This document shows positions 1 through 12,303 of a DNA stretch of 64,000 bases, in pieces; within the stretch, counting starts at the first letter, position 1, and each line of letters starts with the position of its first letter. A program made the position numbers and the translations under genes. Below the pieces are notes generated by a model. The model searched no databases, had not been told where the DNA came from, and saw nothing but the letters and a program-made list of their open reading frames with translations. Source of the stretch: Misgurnus anguillicaudatus (lineage: Eukaryota > Chordata > Actinopteri > Cypriniformes > Cobitidae); the NCBI RefSeq assembly GCF_027580225.2, contig NC_073355.2, forward strand, positions 25,447,501 to 25,511,500, read 5' to 3'.

Positions 1-673
1 TTCATATGTTTGTCTGCTGCTCTCTGTGTTAGTGCTGTTTATAATCTCAAGGCTGTCTAAGATGCATTGTGGTTGATTGTATCACAAGTGGATGATGCTA
101 AATACAGGTGTGAATGGGGTGTAAAAAGCTTGTCTACATTCGACCACATTCAGAGATAGCCGAAAACTGGGTTGCTTTTGTGGTGTTCATGTGGTCGAAT
201 GTGTTTGACGAGCCACAAAAGACTGCCTGCTCTTCGCCTTTTGATTTTCTGTGTAATTTACCAAGCAATATATTTTACCTTGACCCTGACTTCTAGCAGA
301 AACCCACAGGGTTCGGCGCCATCTTTAGGCTGTCATTGATAAAACTAAAGCAGCTGCTGTCAGTTTCTTTCACTTTTGTTTCATTTTGTACAAAACATTG
401 TGCAGCATGTTTACTAACAACAAGCAGCGGTACTCTCACATAATATATGTGGGCATCAGTTCAAACACGTCAACGTTATAATAACTCGACCATTGACCCT
501 CCCCTCAAAGTAATCAGGACCGAAGCAGACAAAAGAGAACGATTAAAACACCAGGTGTAAATGAACATGCGTCGTTCTTGTGCACTTGTGATCCGATAGA
601 CCAAAGTGCATTCTAATAAAAGGTATAAACAAGGCCATAGGTGTAATTCAGCAGTATGCAGAACATTACTTAC
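1..673. other. prr14 intron, no exon seen
   Basis: This stretch follows the donor of the 742-674 exon (minus strand reads GATGG|GTAAGT). I searched its minus strand for the expected continuation of the Tantalus domain and found none, and saw no repeat with clear ends. It is read as intron. Confidence 0.6.
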
Positions 674-3600
674 CCATCAGGGGGTTTGCTGAAGTTTTTG
701 TTGGTGTAGATTTCCTCCAAGCTGAAATCCTTCTTCTTTATTCTGGCAAAGCACAAAACATGTTTATTTGATGTAATAATTAAATGCAAACACAGCACAA
801 GAGAAATAAGAATGAATGACCAAGCAGTCCATCTATACATTAAGGATACATACCTGATGGCTTTAGGAAGGCCCATAGGTGTTAAATTATTCTGAGGTTT
901 TGGAAGCTTTTTACAGATACGAATAGAAGACACCTTTCCTCGCTGGCCATCCTTGCTGTCTGTCTGTTTAGACAGAGAGATGCAATAAGTATATACAGTA
1001 CTGTGCAAAGGTCTTAGGCCTCCATGCCAGAATTAGATTTGTTGTTTTTGCAATGTTATAGTGATTTTATATAATTGTTTCTCAGTCTCTTTCAAATACA
1101 TCCAGAAAATACTGGAAATGTGTATATAGTATTAAAAACGGTATAAAAATGTAAACTGATGTGTCAAGTTTTTAGGGTAAACTCCCCTTCCACTTAAAGG
1201 GAAACTTCACCCATTTGCATTAAGCTTTGTATCTTTAGAACCCCAGTCATGTTTTTGAATGGTCGTGCATCATTCCCTCAGTTTCTCCTGAGACAGGAGA
1301 AATACTCATTTCAGTGAGGCACTTCCTTCTTTCAATGATGTAAAAATCGTAATTTTGTGTCATTGAAAGAAGGAAGTCCTGTATCTTTGTCGAGGGTGAA
1401 AGACTACAGACACTCATTTCTCATTTTTCCAAGGTGGGGGCTATGGGTGGGACCCACACACGCTAAAGACCTATTACAGATCAGTTGGTGGGACTTACGA
1501 AAATATATGAACACAGATGGAAAAAAACAATCAGCTGCCATCTTTATGCTAAGCTAAGCTAAACAGACGTTGTGGAGCGAGCCAGACTTCGTGTTACAAT
1601 AACAATGGAAGTTAATCAATATTATATGGAAGAGGGTGATTTCGCAAGAGTGATGCGCTAATCCGCTGTTCATTGCACCTTTATGAGCCAGGAACAGAAG
1701 TCGAGGAGTAGGCCGGAGCCTCGGCCTCTGCTGCGTAGAGAAGCTTGGACAGACTACTAGAGGTCGACCGATATGGCTTTTTCTCTGGCCGATATTAAGA
1801 AATCAGGGCAGCCACTGGCCGATATGTTTGGCCGATTTTCTATATGTACATAATAATCAAAATGTTCTCATCTTTTGCAGATATTTTAAATGTAAAAATG
1901 TCACTATTTAAGTCAAAAGTTTAAAAAAATTATGACTGGTCTTTCTGAAGAGTTTTACAACCTCTTCTGCACCATGCATTTATCAGACACAGATATTACC
2001 TGACACTCTGCTGTCATCATCTTTGATCAGTTTTTTACCATGGCTTTTATTGCTTTGTGGATAAAATCCTTATTTGGTAGACCTGATAAATTATTTATTC
2101 ATCATAAAGTTAACATAGTTAATGTCTATGTTTTTTGGTTGAGACTGTTATTTAGGGCAAATCTTTCTAAACACATTTACATTCTCATTTCTGAAGCGCT
2201 ATAAGTGACTGATTGTGCTGACAGTGACGTCTTGTGAGTTTAGTGTTGGGACAGATCTGTTGTTTCAACCGTTCATTCAAACGAATCCGTTCAAAGGAAT
2301 CAGTTCGCGAATCGGACGTGCTGTGTTCTAATCCAGGCTGAGCAGCGCAAAACTGTAAACAAAGTGTTACTGTAACAACACGTAAAACATTTCCTCGGTG
2401 GATATGATTTGGTCTTCCGACCTTTTGCCATCGAGTCCGTTTTGTTTTGAGTAATAAAAGCAGGGAGACAGTTTAAAGACAGAAAGCGTGCGCGCGCGGC
2501 TCTTCTCTCTCTGTCAAGCAAACAAAAATCATCATCATCACTCATTAATCACACGAAATGAGCCTAATCTTTGCACGAACAGTGCACCGCGAGACATAAG
2601 CCCGTCGCGCTGTTGTACTGTCTGCTTAATTTGCGCGATCCCGCCTTCGTTTACTAAAGCTGTTTGTGAACAAGGCACGGCTGCACACACACGGAACGGG
2701 AGCGATCTGCTTGCAACAAGAGGCAGCGTCACGAGTTCTACAACAACGCTTAGGTGCCCGCAGATGCGCCTGCCTATTAATCGGCCTAATTTTGCAGCAA
2801 AATCGGCCAAAGCCGATTTTTTTTTAATATGCCAAAAATCGGCCAATTAATCAGCCGGCCGATAAATCGGTCGACCTCTACAGACTACTGCCTGTACTCT
2901 CGCTGTCTGCTTGCTTTATAACATTTCTGCATCAGGATATGGAGGTTTGTTTGGTGAATGTTTCCAGGCAAGAGAGCAACTTTGCGCACGTTTGGTCATG
3001 TTTATTTCACAGACGTGTTTCGGCTTACGAGCAGACGCGCTGCGGAGTATATGAGCTTGGACGGACTCTCGCTGTGTGCTTTCGGTTTAACATTTCTCCA
3101 TCAGATAAGGATATAAACGTTTGTTTTGTGACTGTTTCGGGGCACTTTGTGCGTGCTTATTTCAAAGACGTGTTTCGGCTTACGAGCAGACGCGCTGCGG
3201 AGTATATGAGCTTGGACGGACTCTCGCTGTGTGCTTTCGGTTTAACATTTCTCCATCAGATAAGGATATAAACGTTTGTTTTGTGACTGTTTCGGGGCAC
3301 TTTGTGCGTGCTTATTTCAAAGACGTGTTTCGGCTTACGAGCACAAGCTCCAAGAGCTGAGGCAGCGCGTCTGTGGAGATATTGTGCAGGGGACGCGTTT
3401 GTGTGGAGGATGCAGGAATAATCGGACGTCTGACTAAAGTGAGTGTTTCTATTTTCTTTGTTATACTATGGCATTTATGTACACAATAGGATATCTGAGC
3501 GGTGTTTTATATGTTTATATTGTGAGAGCAGTGAGGCCGATATAACACAGATGTAATTACAGTAAACAAGACAAAAAGAAAATTCGTAAAACTAAATAAA

Positions 3601-6600
3601 CATTTAAAATGCATACCCTTTTTTAAGTACTTGAAAAGACATTTGTACTGCGGATCTGAAACCGCACGTTACTGTTTGAAAAAGACTTTGCTACAAACCA
3701 GACCAGAGTGTTATTGTGTGTACCACAATGTATCATCACGTTTAAAAGTAAATCATGATTGGTGTCTGTCAGACACAGGGGTGGTGGCTATTTTCTTTGT
3801 TTTACTAACGTGGCATTTATGTACACAATATCATATCTGAGCCGTGTTCCGATTAATGGGAGTGGCTTGCAGAGCTGTGCATTATGGTGCATAGTGGGAG
3901 TTGTAGTTTTTCATACAAATGTGCTCTAAAGTCACAAATAGCCACAAAATTCTAAATTTATGTTACATTTTGACTACAAATATGACCCACTTTCCATAAA
4001 GAATAATGTTCCTATCGGTGAAATGGCCCTTTAACTCAACACTTAACAGTTTTTTCAACGGAGTATCAAAGGACTATAAACGATCCCAAACGAGGCATAA
4101 GAGTCGAAACGATTGTCATTTTTTACAAGAAAAAAAAATGCTCTTTTAAACCACAACTTTACGTCTAGGTCGGTCCAGCGCGACCTAACGTAAATGCGTA
4201 GTGACGTAGGGAGGTCACGTGTTATACATATAAAACGCAATTTTTCGGAGCATTTTAAACAATAAACTGACACAAAGATATTAATTAGTATCATTCCACA
4301 TACAACAACATCGGAACGGTCCTCTTTCAAGACACTTGTAAGCACTGGGGAGGAGTTTCGCGTTCGTCCTCTGTGACCTCTTGACGTCATGGCGTATTGC
4401 GTGAGGTCACGCTGACGCTTTCAGGGCCGGATCTAGACAAAAAATTGTGGTTTAAAAGTGTATATTTGTTATTTTTATTGTCAAAAATGACAATCGGTTC
4501 GCTAGATAAGACCCTTATGCCTCGTTTGGGATCATTTATAGTCCTTTGAAACTTCGTTGAAGTGTTGAGTTAAGTATTAATTGTTGGTGTCTATTAAAGT
4601 CCATTAAAATGAGACAAATCCTGCAATGTTTTCCTCAAAAAACATAATTTCTTCTCGACGGAACAAAGAAAGACATCAACATTTTGGATGACATGGTGGT
4701 GAGTAAATTATCTGGATTTTTCTTTTAAGAAAATGGACTATTCCTTTAAGACGATTAACAAACTAGAAGAAAGATTTACTGGAAGTGTAAACAAGTCTAG
4801 TACCTTGATTTCAGAGTCTGAAAATGCTTTATCTTCTGAAATGGATGAAGAGAGCTTAAGACCGAAGGCCTTTTCTTCATCCATGGATTCCTGACACTCC
4901 ATTTGTAGAGTCCCATGCTCTTCATCTGAAGAACTTGAAAATGCACTTGAGGATGAAGAAAGTAGGATTTAATTTACTGATCTGCACTTTTAACCTAGTT
5001 TAAAACCTAGTCATTATACAACATGCTTTGGGTAAGATAAGCAAATAAACTTCTTGACGGAGGCTGGAATCAGATAATTTACCTGCAGAGTGATGACACA
5101 GAGGCAGAAGGTATCTCAGGACTGGGAGTGACAACAGTGGAAGTTAAAGGACTGGAGAATGTGGGAGTGGATGCAAAGGAAGATCTGCACAAGGATGGTG
5201 TTGAGGAAGTGGAGCTAAAAGAGGTGGCATCTAAACGAGCACTTCCATTGGCGATGTCACTATCATGACCTCGCCCTAGGCTTGAGTTTTTAGACAAGAA
5301 TGCTAAAGGACTGGACAAAAAACATGAGGCATGTGCTGTGAGAGAGTTGGAGGGAGAATAAGAGGCGGCGGGGGATAACGGTGCGGAGGGGCATAACGAG
5401 TGGGAAGGGCCACCCCTACTAGCAGGGTAAACCTCCTTACGAAGACATAGGGGGGCAATTTCACGCTCAATCTCCACACTACAGACAGTGTGCCGGCGTA
5501 GGCGCTTGGACGGAGAGTGAAGGTGGATGGGAAGTGTTTTTTTGGTGGGTGAGGTGGAACCTCTGTCATGCGTATGGGACAGGGGAACGTGACAGTCACT
5601 GAATAACAGGGAGGGGATTTCAGGGCAGGAGTAGCTGCGCAGGAGGCGGTTGGAGCCGCTACCTGACAATGACAATACTGGAATGGCTTCAACGTTTTGT
5701 GGGATCTCTGCCTTGTCTTTGCCTCCTTCATTTTTTTCAGCTTGTTTTCTTTTTTGTCTGTTTAAAATCTTTGTCGTTCTGCTTCGTTTTCTTTCTCTGT
5801 CAGACTGAAGTGAAACTCTGGAATCGGCTGAAATAATAGATTTATTTTGAAGCGCTGTTTTTCTTGAAGGTCCACTAGGTCCTGCTGGATCAGCTACTGA
5901 AATTGCACTATAATCTTTAAATGTACGTCTGGTTGGACGAAGAATCTTCTTCTGCAAAGATGGATCATCCGCATTTTTAAAAACATGCTGTCTTGTCTTT
6001 CGTATTTTTGTCTTCTCAGCCTCGTTTGTCTGCACCGAGTCTTTTAAGTCTGGCGATTGTGACAGTCTTGAAATTTCACAATTACAATCATTCATGATGT
6101 TGGTATTGCTGTCAGTTAAGACATGTCTTGTAGCATCCTCTGTTGAATCAGCGCATTCACTTTTATTGCTGGAGGCCTGTAACATCCTACATTTCTGATT
6201 TTTTCTAGTCTGAAAATGTTTTCTTTTCCCTTGAATTTCTGTGGACTCACAAGACTCGGAGGTCACAGATTGTCTTATGTCAACATCTGTAGTATTGCTG
6301 GTATCGAGGCGAATATTTGAATCTTGAAGCTTTTGTGAGGTAGAAAATCCTTTCCTCTTTTTCCTGACCTGAACACAAATTATATCCTCCTGATTCTCTT
6401 CTAAAGTGATGCTGCTCTCCTTGACTTTTTTATTCTTTGCCCGTCTCAGGCCTCCCTCTTCAGCTTTCCACAAATCGCATTTCGGACTTGCTCGAGTGTC
6501 TTTTTTTGTCTCTGTTCTAAGTGCTCCTCTACTTCTCTTTGACCTTACATTTCCAACCAAAGTGCTCTTTGTAGGGTCTGATACTTCAACGGAGTGGTAT

Positions 6601-7778
6601 GTCTGGACGTTAACACTTACAGACTGTGATTTCTTCATACCATCCACTGGTCCCCTACCAAAAGTTGCCAATTTAGTTGAGGTGGACCCACCAGTTTCCG
6701 ATACAGGTTTAAACAACTTTCTAGGACTTTTCCTTGTGGCTTGTGAATAAGACTCTTCAATGTAGTATCTCTTTGTGTCTTCATCTTTCAAATGATAATC
6801 AGTAGCACTAGAAATCTCAGGGTTGTTCGAGAAAGTTTTTTCTGTTCTATCTGCAAGTACAGCGTTGGACTCGCTACCATATTTGCAGCCCACCTCGCTA
6901 CTAGGTGTACTTGACAGCCGTTGTATCACAACAGTAGCATCTTGAAAAGACCATTGCATGGCATTTGTAGAATTCAGAGGTTTGTCTGAGGACGGTTTTA
7001 ATCCAGACCTGAGATAAGGACTTTGTGGTGTACAAGGACGGGTATGACAATTTTTATCTTGAAGGATGACTTGTGGGTGAAGAGATGGACGGTGTATCTG
7101 ATTATCTTTGGGCGTTACCTGTGCATTATCATAAACTTCATTATGTTCCAATACTGGTTCCTGGTTGCTACTTGAAAAGGTATCAAAATTCAGTCTTTGT
7201 GCAACTCTGTGCCGTTTCGGAAGAGTGTTACACTGCACTTTTTCTGTTGAGGGTCTTTTAGACAACAATTCAATCTTACATTCACCATTTGTCACGTCTC
7301 CTTCCTCAGTCTGGATTGAACTTTCCATGTTTGACTCAATTGCGAGCTTTTCATGCTGATCAGGAAGCACAATGGAGGACAGCGGCTCAGCTTGCTTAAA
7401 GAGCCGGACAGGGCTCATGACGATCTCGGTAAAGCTAGCCATTTTGGATTTGAATGATTGCAGAAATGGACCAATCTCCCATCTTTTGACTGGGGAAGGG
7501 CTGTCTGGGGATTCCCTTTCTGTTAACTGCTGGTGATGGGAAAGGTCCTTTGTGGAGCTGCCACCTGCTAACTGTGGGGTCTCGCATGATGATACCATTT
7601 GACCTTTTCCAACATTATCTCTAAACAAAACAAGAAAGAACTGATTATTAAAAAGACCCACAATATATGGTAAAACCAAGTGATATTTAAAGCATGTATG
7701 CTGTTGATTGAAGGCTACAGAGCCTTATTAATGTCTCACTAGCCAGGCATGCATAACTCACATTGAATATTGCTCCAT
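674..7778 (-). CDS. prr14: Proline-rich protein 14 (PRR14), 3' end beyond window
   Basis: Nuclear protein that in mammals tethers HP1-marked heterochromatin to the lamina. Coding exons on the minus strand: 7778-7762 (M-E-Q-Y-S), 7620-5083, 4945-4804, 963-854, 742-674; all junctions are GT-AG and keep frame, giving at least 958 residues, against about 585 in human. The last two exons carry the Tantalus-like domain (LTPMGLPKAIR, then KKKDFSLEEIYTNKNF), which is diagnostic of PRR14/PRR14L. The giant exon is Ser/Thr/Lys-rich and low in order, with basic clusters such as SPSKRLRRHTV followed by EIEREIAPLCLRKEVYP. Near the N-terminus MASFTEIVMSPVRLF is the other conserved-looking block, and SSIVL just after it could be an HP1-contact peptide (inference). 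The start was chosen because the exon with ATG at 7778 splices in frame; a later Met (QMVSS) is an alternative. No final exon is visible in 1-673, so the C-terminus lies off the left edge. PRR14 is preferred to PRR14L on size and synteny. Confidence 0.87.
1758..2880. mobile_element. Non-autonomous hAT element with 8-bp target duplication
   Basis: The ends are TAGAGGTCGACCGAT and ATCGGTCGACCTCTA, which are perfect inverted repeats. It is flanked by the identical 8-mer CAGACTAC at 1750-1757 and 2881-2888. An 8-bp duplication is the hAT hallmark. The sub-terminal regions are rich in the GGCCGAT motif in both orientations. The 1.1-kb body has short open frames but no transposase domain that I recognise. 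Confidence 0.9.
3012..3343. repeat. 155-bp tandem repeat
   Basis: Units beginning GACGTGTTTCGGCTTACGAG start at 3012, 3167 and 3322, a period of 155. The two full units read identical; the third is a 22-bp stub. A diverged earlier unit spans 1743-1757 plus 2889-3011 and is split by the hAT insertion. Because 155 is not a multiple of 3, the open frames across it are not a conserved protein repeat. Confidence 0.9.
4035..4750. mobile_element. Decayed palindromic MITE
   Basis: It has two inverted halves around a GC-rich centre. CAAAGGACTATAAACGATCC (4064-) is mirrored by the block near 4530-4550, and the right end is TGGACTATTCCTTTAAG. It is the same family as the element at 43234-44805 (shared ATGGTGGTGAGTAAATTATC). 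The left terminus is missing and abuts the TTAA element ending at 4034. Confidence 0.7.
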
Positions 7779-8833
7779 CTCTGCTTCAACGCCAACACTT
7801 GTCTGCAAATCCAAAATAAAAGGGAGTTAGTCCAAAAATAACATTGAAACTATATGAAAAGTTATAGCAGGAGGGGAGCAATCCATAAAGCACATCTAAT
7901 ACTGTCTACAAACACAACAATGCATCTTCTACAGTCTTTACACAGCCTGACATTAGGAGGGCACAACATGACATTGGGTTTCATGCTTCTCTTTCGATCT
8001 AATGTTTTGTATTTACATTTTTTATGAATCACTTACAAAGGTGTGTCACCATCATGTTCACTGTATCTCCCTTCACTCTCAAATGATTCTACTAACAGCA
8101 ACACCTTTTAAGCAATGACTCAGCTGTCTTGGTAGGCACTAAGGTGTAGGCTGTGAGTTACCTATATAACTAGCAATAACTTGCTTGTTACTGTAAAGTT
8201 GTGGGTCTGGATAAAGAAGTCAATTAGTAGTGTTGAAAGACTGCACACAGAGACAATGAGACATACCATGCTGTGTCACTCTCTCTTGTAGGGAGATGAG
8301 CTCAAGTGTTGAGGTTGTGGTGGCTGAGCCTCATTGTTGTGTCTATGCAGCTTTCAAGTCTCCTTCCTGATCCCAAGTCACAGCTGTTGAATTAAACAGA
8401 GCACTGGCTATTGACATTGACATTATGATACACTTATCATCATTCAAAACTGTATTAAATACAGTAAGGGGGCATGCACACCAAAGCTTTTACGCCCGCA
8501 ACAGGTGTTTATGTTTTCAATTGTTTCCAATGGAAGCAGCTGGCGCTTTTTTCCCGTGTATAATGTACTGAGAGTTGAAAAATATTCAACTTTGAGTGAA
8601 AAGCTCAGCTAGTCAATGTCAGTTTTCACACGGCCATCCAATCACAGTGGAGAAGGGGCAGGACAAATATCACAACAACCAACCGGCGCATCGCACAACG
8701 ACTGATAAACAAAGCAGAAGTATCACAGCAACCAAAGTGCTCAGCTGAAGAAAGCTGGCGCTCAGCTGAAAAAACTGCTGGCATTCTGCGTCCTCTAGGC
8801 GTTTCAGCAGCGTTTAAATGCTTTGGTGTGCAC

Positions 8834-9090
8834 TAGGGATGCAGCGATTAACCGGTTTCACTATTAACCGCGCTTTAAAATGTCACGGTTAAGTAACCGT
8901 AAAGCCTCCGCTACACCGCGTTTTTTTGTTTCACGCACGCACACACAAACCAGATCCACGAACCACCAAGAGGCGCGTGCGGCATGCGACATGCTCGTTA
9001 GCGCACAGTATGACAAAGCTCCGCGTTCAAAAGAATATGTGCACGTGACATGTCTCTTGGTTGTTCGTGCATCTGGTGTGTGTCAGATGC

Positions 9091-9128
<38 letters not shown>

Positions 9129-9769
9129 CCTGCCTGCACGGGTGCGTGAAAGAGCCACACTCCAATCGGTCTGTGCAGCATTGAAAGCCTCCTCCTCGCG
9201 GATCAAATCCGGGCGGGGCTCCTGGTGGTCTGACTGCATTTAATAACGTTGAATTATTTTAACGCGTTAATGATTTATGAATTAATAGCATGAGTTAACA
9301 CGTTAATGCTGTCAGTCTAAAATGACTCGCAGAACCCAGTCCAGGATGACCCTGTGTTATTATTCGTTTTGAGAGGCTCTTATCATTTTTACTAATACTT
9401 CAAACAAATCAAAATAATATACATTTAGTTTTATAATATATTTATAATATATTATAATATATATTCAGTCCAAATATAAAATTACATTTATTAAAAAGAT
9501 CATTAAAATGAATAGCCTACAGGTTTCAAAAGGCACCTATACTGTTTAAGTCAAAGCCTGCTAGGTTATTATTATTATCATTTGTCCAAGAATTACAGAA
9601 AAAACTGAAAATACATAAGAATTTAGCAATTGTTAAAAAATTTATTCATGTGATTTTTACATTAATGTTGTAAAATAAATGAGTCCATAATAACCGTAAT
9701 AACCGTACAACCGTGATTATTTATCAGACTATAACCGTACCATCAAAATCTATAATCGTTGCATCCCTA
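8834..9769. mobile_element. hAT element nested in the Harbinger-like MITE
   Basis: The ends TAGGGATGCAGCGATTA and TAATCGTTGCATCCCTA are inverted repeats with one mismatch. Identical 8-bp duplications GTGTGCAC flank it at 8826-8833 and 9770-9777. It carries a (TG)n tract. No transposase is seen. Confidence 0.9.
9093..9124. repeat. (TG)n microsatellite
   Basis: An uninterrupted TG dinucleotide run inside the nested hAT element. Confidence 0.95.
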
Positions 9770-9783
9770 GTGTGCACACCCCC

Positions 9784-11650
9784 TAAGGCAATATATGCTT
9801 ACTATAGACTGTTTCAGCAGCAACAACACAAACAAACAGCTTTTGTGGCCCAAACGTAATCTTTACACATCGGTGATCTATGCTCACCGTCTACCCTGGT
9901 CTTTATGAAAAAAGTTTTTGTCCCAAGGGTCAGTTTAGCCACTAGCCAGACCGATAAACAACCATAGACCCGAAGTTAACCTTAGGCCACTTGTGTAACT
10001 GTGCGTGCGTCAAACGAAACAATCTATAATACTAAAGAATAAACTATACATATAGCTTGAAATAATCTGTATTGTTAACGTAAAATATCTGTAAACGTAC
10101 TTGCAACAAGGTACACAACAACTCATGCAGAAACATAAGGACACTTGTGTACAAGATTGGCTGACTGACTGAAATTTTCTCTGACTCTCAGGATGAACCG
10201 TAAGCAGCACAATAAAGATAATTTATGCAAGCGGATAATTTATGCAAGCATCAGATTATGTAAAGTGACCAGACCATGTTTGGATCTAAAATAAAAGATT
10301 AATGTAGGCCTAACAATATACTTTAAAACCTGCCCTTGAATATATATATATTCAATATATTCAAGTCTACAAATTGAACAGGTTTAGGTTGAATAAAGCA
10401 TTAGAGACAGAAAATTCTGTCAGACCTATTAGCTGTATTATAAAACACTAAAAATAGTTTATAAGGTAACTCTTTTTTAAACATCAAAGGTATCTGTACT
10501 CCCCTTTATTATATAATGATGATTGACCTTCTAAACTGTACATATTATACAATACAGCTTTAACAATACAACCCTATAATCATGATTTTAGCCAAATTTG
10601 GTCTCGGTTTAGTCGACAAGTAGATTGCATTTAATTTTTAACTATTCACACAAACTGTAATGTTGACTGATAATTTTCATTTTTAATAATGGAAACAGAT
10701 TTATCAATAACAAACCAACATTTGTAAGCCCATAATGTCAGACATCCAAATTTAAGATAAAGGCTGCAAACCATTACAAACGATTTTGTTTTTTCTAAAT
10801 GTCATAATCATTTCGTTTTATCGGTACTTTTAAATAAAGTTTAAACACGTGAGTAAACACATTTTTTTATATAAATTAAATGGTTCACGATCTATGATAA
10901 GGGGCCGCGTAACGGATGAATGTTTGAATGCTTCCGTCACCTGCCGTGTCACTCATCAATCTCCACATGAACACTTATAAAACAAACAACAAATCAAACA
11001 AACCTAGCGCGCAGAAACAATGTGATAAAAATAATTTCATTTTGATATTAAACAAACATCAATAGTGAAAGCACAGAAACTCACAAGTAACTAACAGTTA
11101 ACGTTAGTTGCTTGACTAACGTTAGGTTCGCGTGAAAATAAATATATATTTTACGCTCCACAAACTATCATACATGTCTACGCTGTGTATACAGTTTTAA
11201 TACTGTCCGTGGAAAACTCAGTACTTTTCTAGAAGTATTTATTTTAACTCTTAAATGTATTCTCATAGCTTCAGTGTAGTAGTTAGCCGTGCGGCTAACC
11301 GACATCAATTTATGCTCTGCCGATAAAAACATCAGACAGCAGACGCATTTTTAGAAATAGAGTTATGCAAAAAAATATATACAATCAAAACCAAATAAAT
11401 TCCGACCCAAATTCCCACCAAAAGAATGTATTCAGTATGTAGAAAGAAGAATTTCGGCTCCTCAGTAACTACGTTAACCGCTCCACAACAGATGCAAGTT
11501 TCCAGACATCATTGTGGCTCTGTGTACGTCGTCGACGTAAATTTTAGCTACGCTGCTATCTACGCATAAACCCGTCAAATCTATTACATTTAAAAGAGCA
11601 ACTATCTCGTATGTCAAAGAGACATAAGTGTGATTTGTGAAAGCACAGTG
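9784..11650. other. prr14 5' intron, AT-rich, nothing recognised
   Basis: AT-rich sequence between the Harbinger-like MITE and the promoter-proximal region. There are short AT runs and no coding exon, RNA gene or clean terminal repeat that I can support. Confidence 0.5.
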
Positions 11651-11654
11651 TATA

Positions 11655-11945
11655 CAAACCTAAAAACGTTTTCACTGAAGCGTGCGTCGAGGACGTATAG
11701 ACATCTTTAGGCGTTGTTTCTAAATCATCATACAAGTCGATGTTGGTGTGACATTTTCATGCCGAACGGCGCCCAGGTTTCACCATTGCCCTACACTCAG
11801 ACGATTCAGACCAATCATTCGCTACGAGTGTGTTCCCGGTAGGTCTAACAGCCAATCACAACATCGAATAGTGCGACAATGGCCCGCCCCTAGAGTGCCA
11901 ACTCCCCAATGGGGCTTCAGGAGGGAGAACCTTAACCAATAGCGA
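11655..11945 (-). promoter_or_regulatory. Probable prr14 promoter and first (untranslated) exon
   Basis: A CpG-containing stretch with several CCAAT boxes (near 11809, 11851, 11907 and 11936) and a GC box on the minus strand (GGGGCGGGCC, near 11882-11893). A possible non-coding exon on the minus strand ends in AAAACGTTTTTAG|GTTTGT near 11660. The coding start lies 3.9 kb further along the minus strand, so an untranslated first exon is needed. The start site is not determined. Confidence 0.45.
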
Positions 11946-12137
11946 TGCCACAAACATTTGCCTTTGTCCTCAACGTGAACTTAACGTTTATTATTTATCA
12001 TTATGCAGAGCCCCTCCTACGGTTTGCAGACTGGCTCTGTGAGTTGCAAAACAGTAACTAGATACTTTCTGGTTTAAAATAAATGTATATTAGTCAGTAA
12101 AGTTTTAAACATAAGCTTGGACCCAGCCAAAAAAGTC

Positions 12138-12143
12138 TTTATT
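12138..12143 (-). terminator. cd2bp2 poly(A) signal
   Basis: AATAAA on the minus strand, about 160 bases after the cd2bp2 stop codon. Confidence 0.7.
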
Positions 12144-12303
12144 TTAAAACACATTATGTATCAAACACAAGTGTACAAACTAGTGGATGTGTGTACACAA
12201 GTCAAATACACATTAGTAAACAACAATTCAGGGAAGCCCACTCCAAAAGGACATAAGAAATAAAACTGATCTGATTTTCATGATAACGTGATTCAAATGC
12301 AGA

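Larger units (their letters stand above)
1194..4034. mobile_element. TTAA-flanked DNA transposon (piggyBac-like), compound
   Basis: The left end reads TTAAAGGGAAACTTCACC; the right end, reverse-complemented, reads TTAAAGGGCCATTTCACC. Terminal TTAA at both sides is the target-site signature of piggyBac-type elements. No transposase is recognisable. The element lies in the prr14 intron between exons 4804-4945 and 854-963, and holds an imperfect hairpin (1321-1377), a hAT insertion (1758-2880) and a 155-bp tandem repeat (3012-3343). Assigning the whole interval to one element is inference from the matching ends; two adjacent elements are possible. Confidence 0.55.
8468..9783. mobile_element. PIF/Harbinger-like MITE interrupted by a hAT element
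   Basis: The left end GGGGGCATGCACACCAAAGC mirrors the right end GCTTTGGTGTGCAC...CCCC. It is flanked by TAA at 8465-8467 and 9784-9786, the 3-bp TWA target typical of PIF/Harbinger. It sits in the 5' UTR intron of prr14. A related fragment occurs at 44055-44272. Confidence 0.75.

Noticed and set aside
2488..2850. 120-residue frame inside the hAT element
   Set aside because: No similarity to a hAT transposase (no zinc-finger or dimerisation motif seen), and both strands are open over the same stretch, as in GC-rich non-coding sequence.
2939..3360. Overlapping open frames with repeated peptides (AYFKDVFRLTS)
   Set aside because: They come from the 155-bp tandem repeat, whose unit length is not a multiple of three, so the peptide repeat changes frame between units. 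No start context or splice support.
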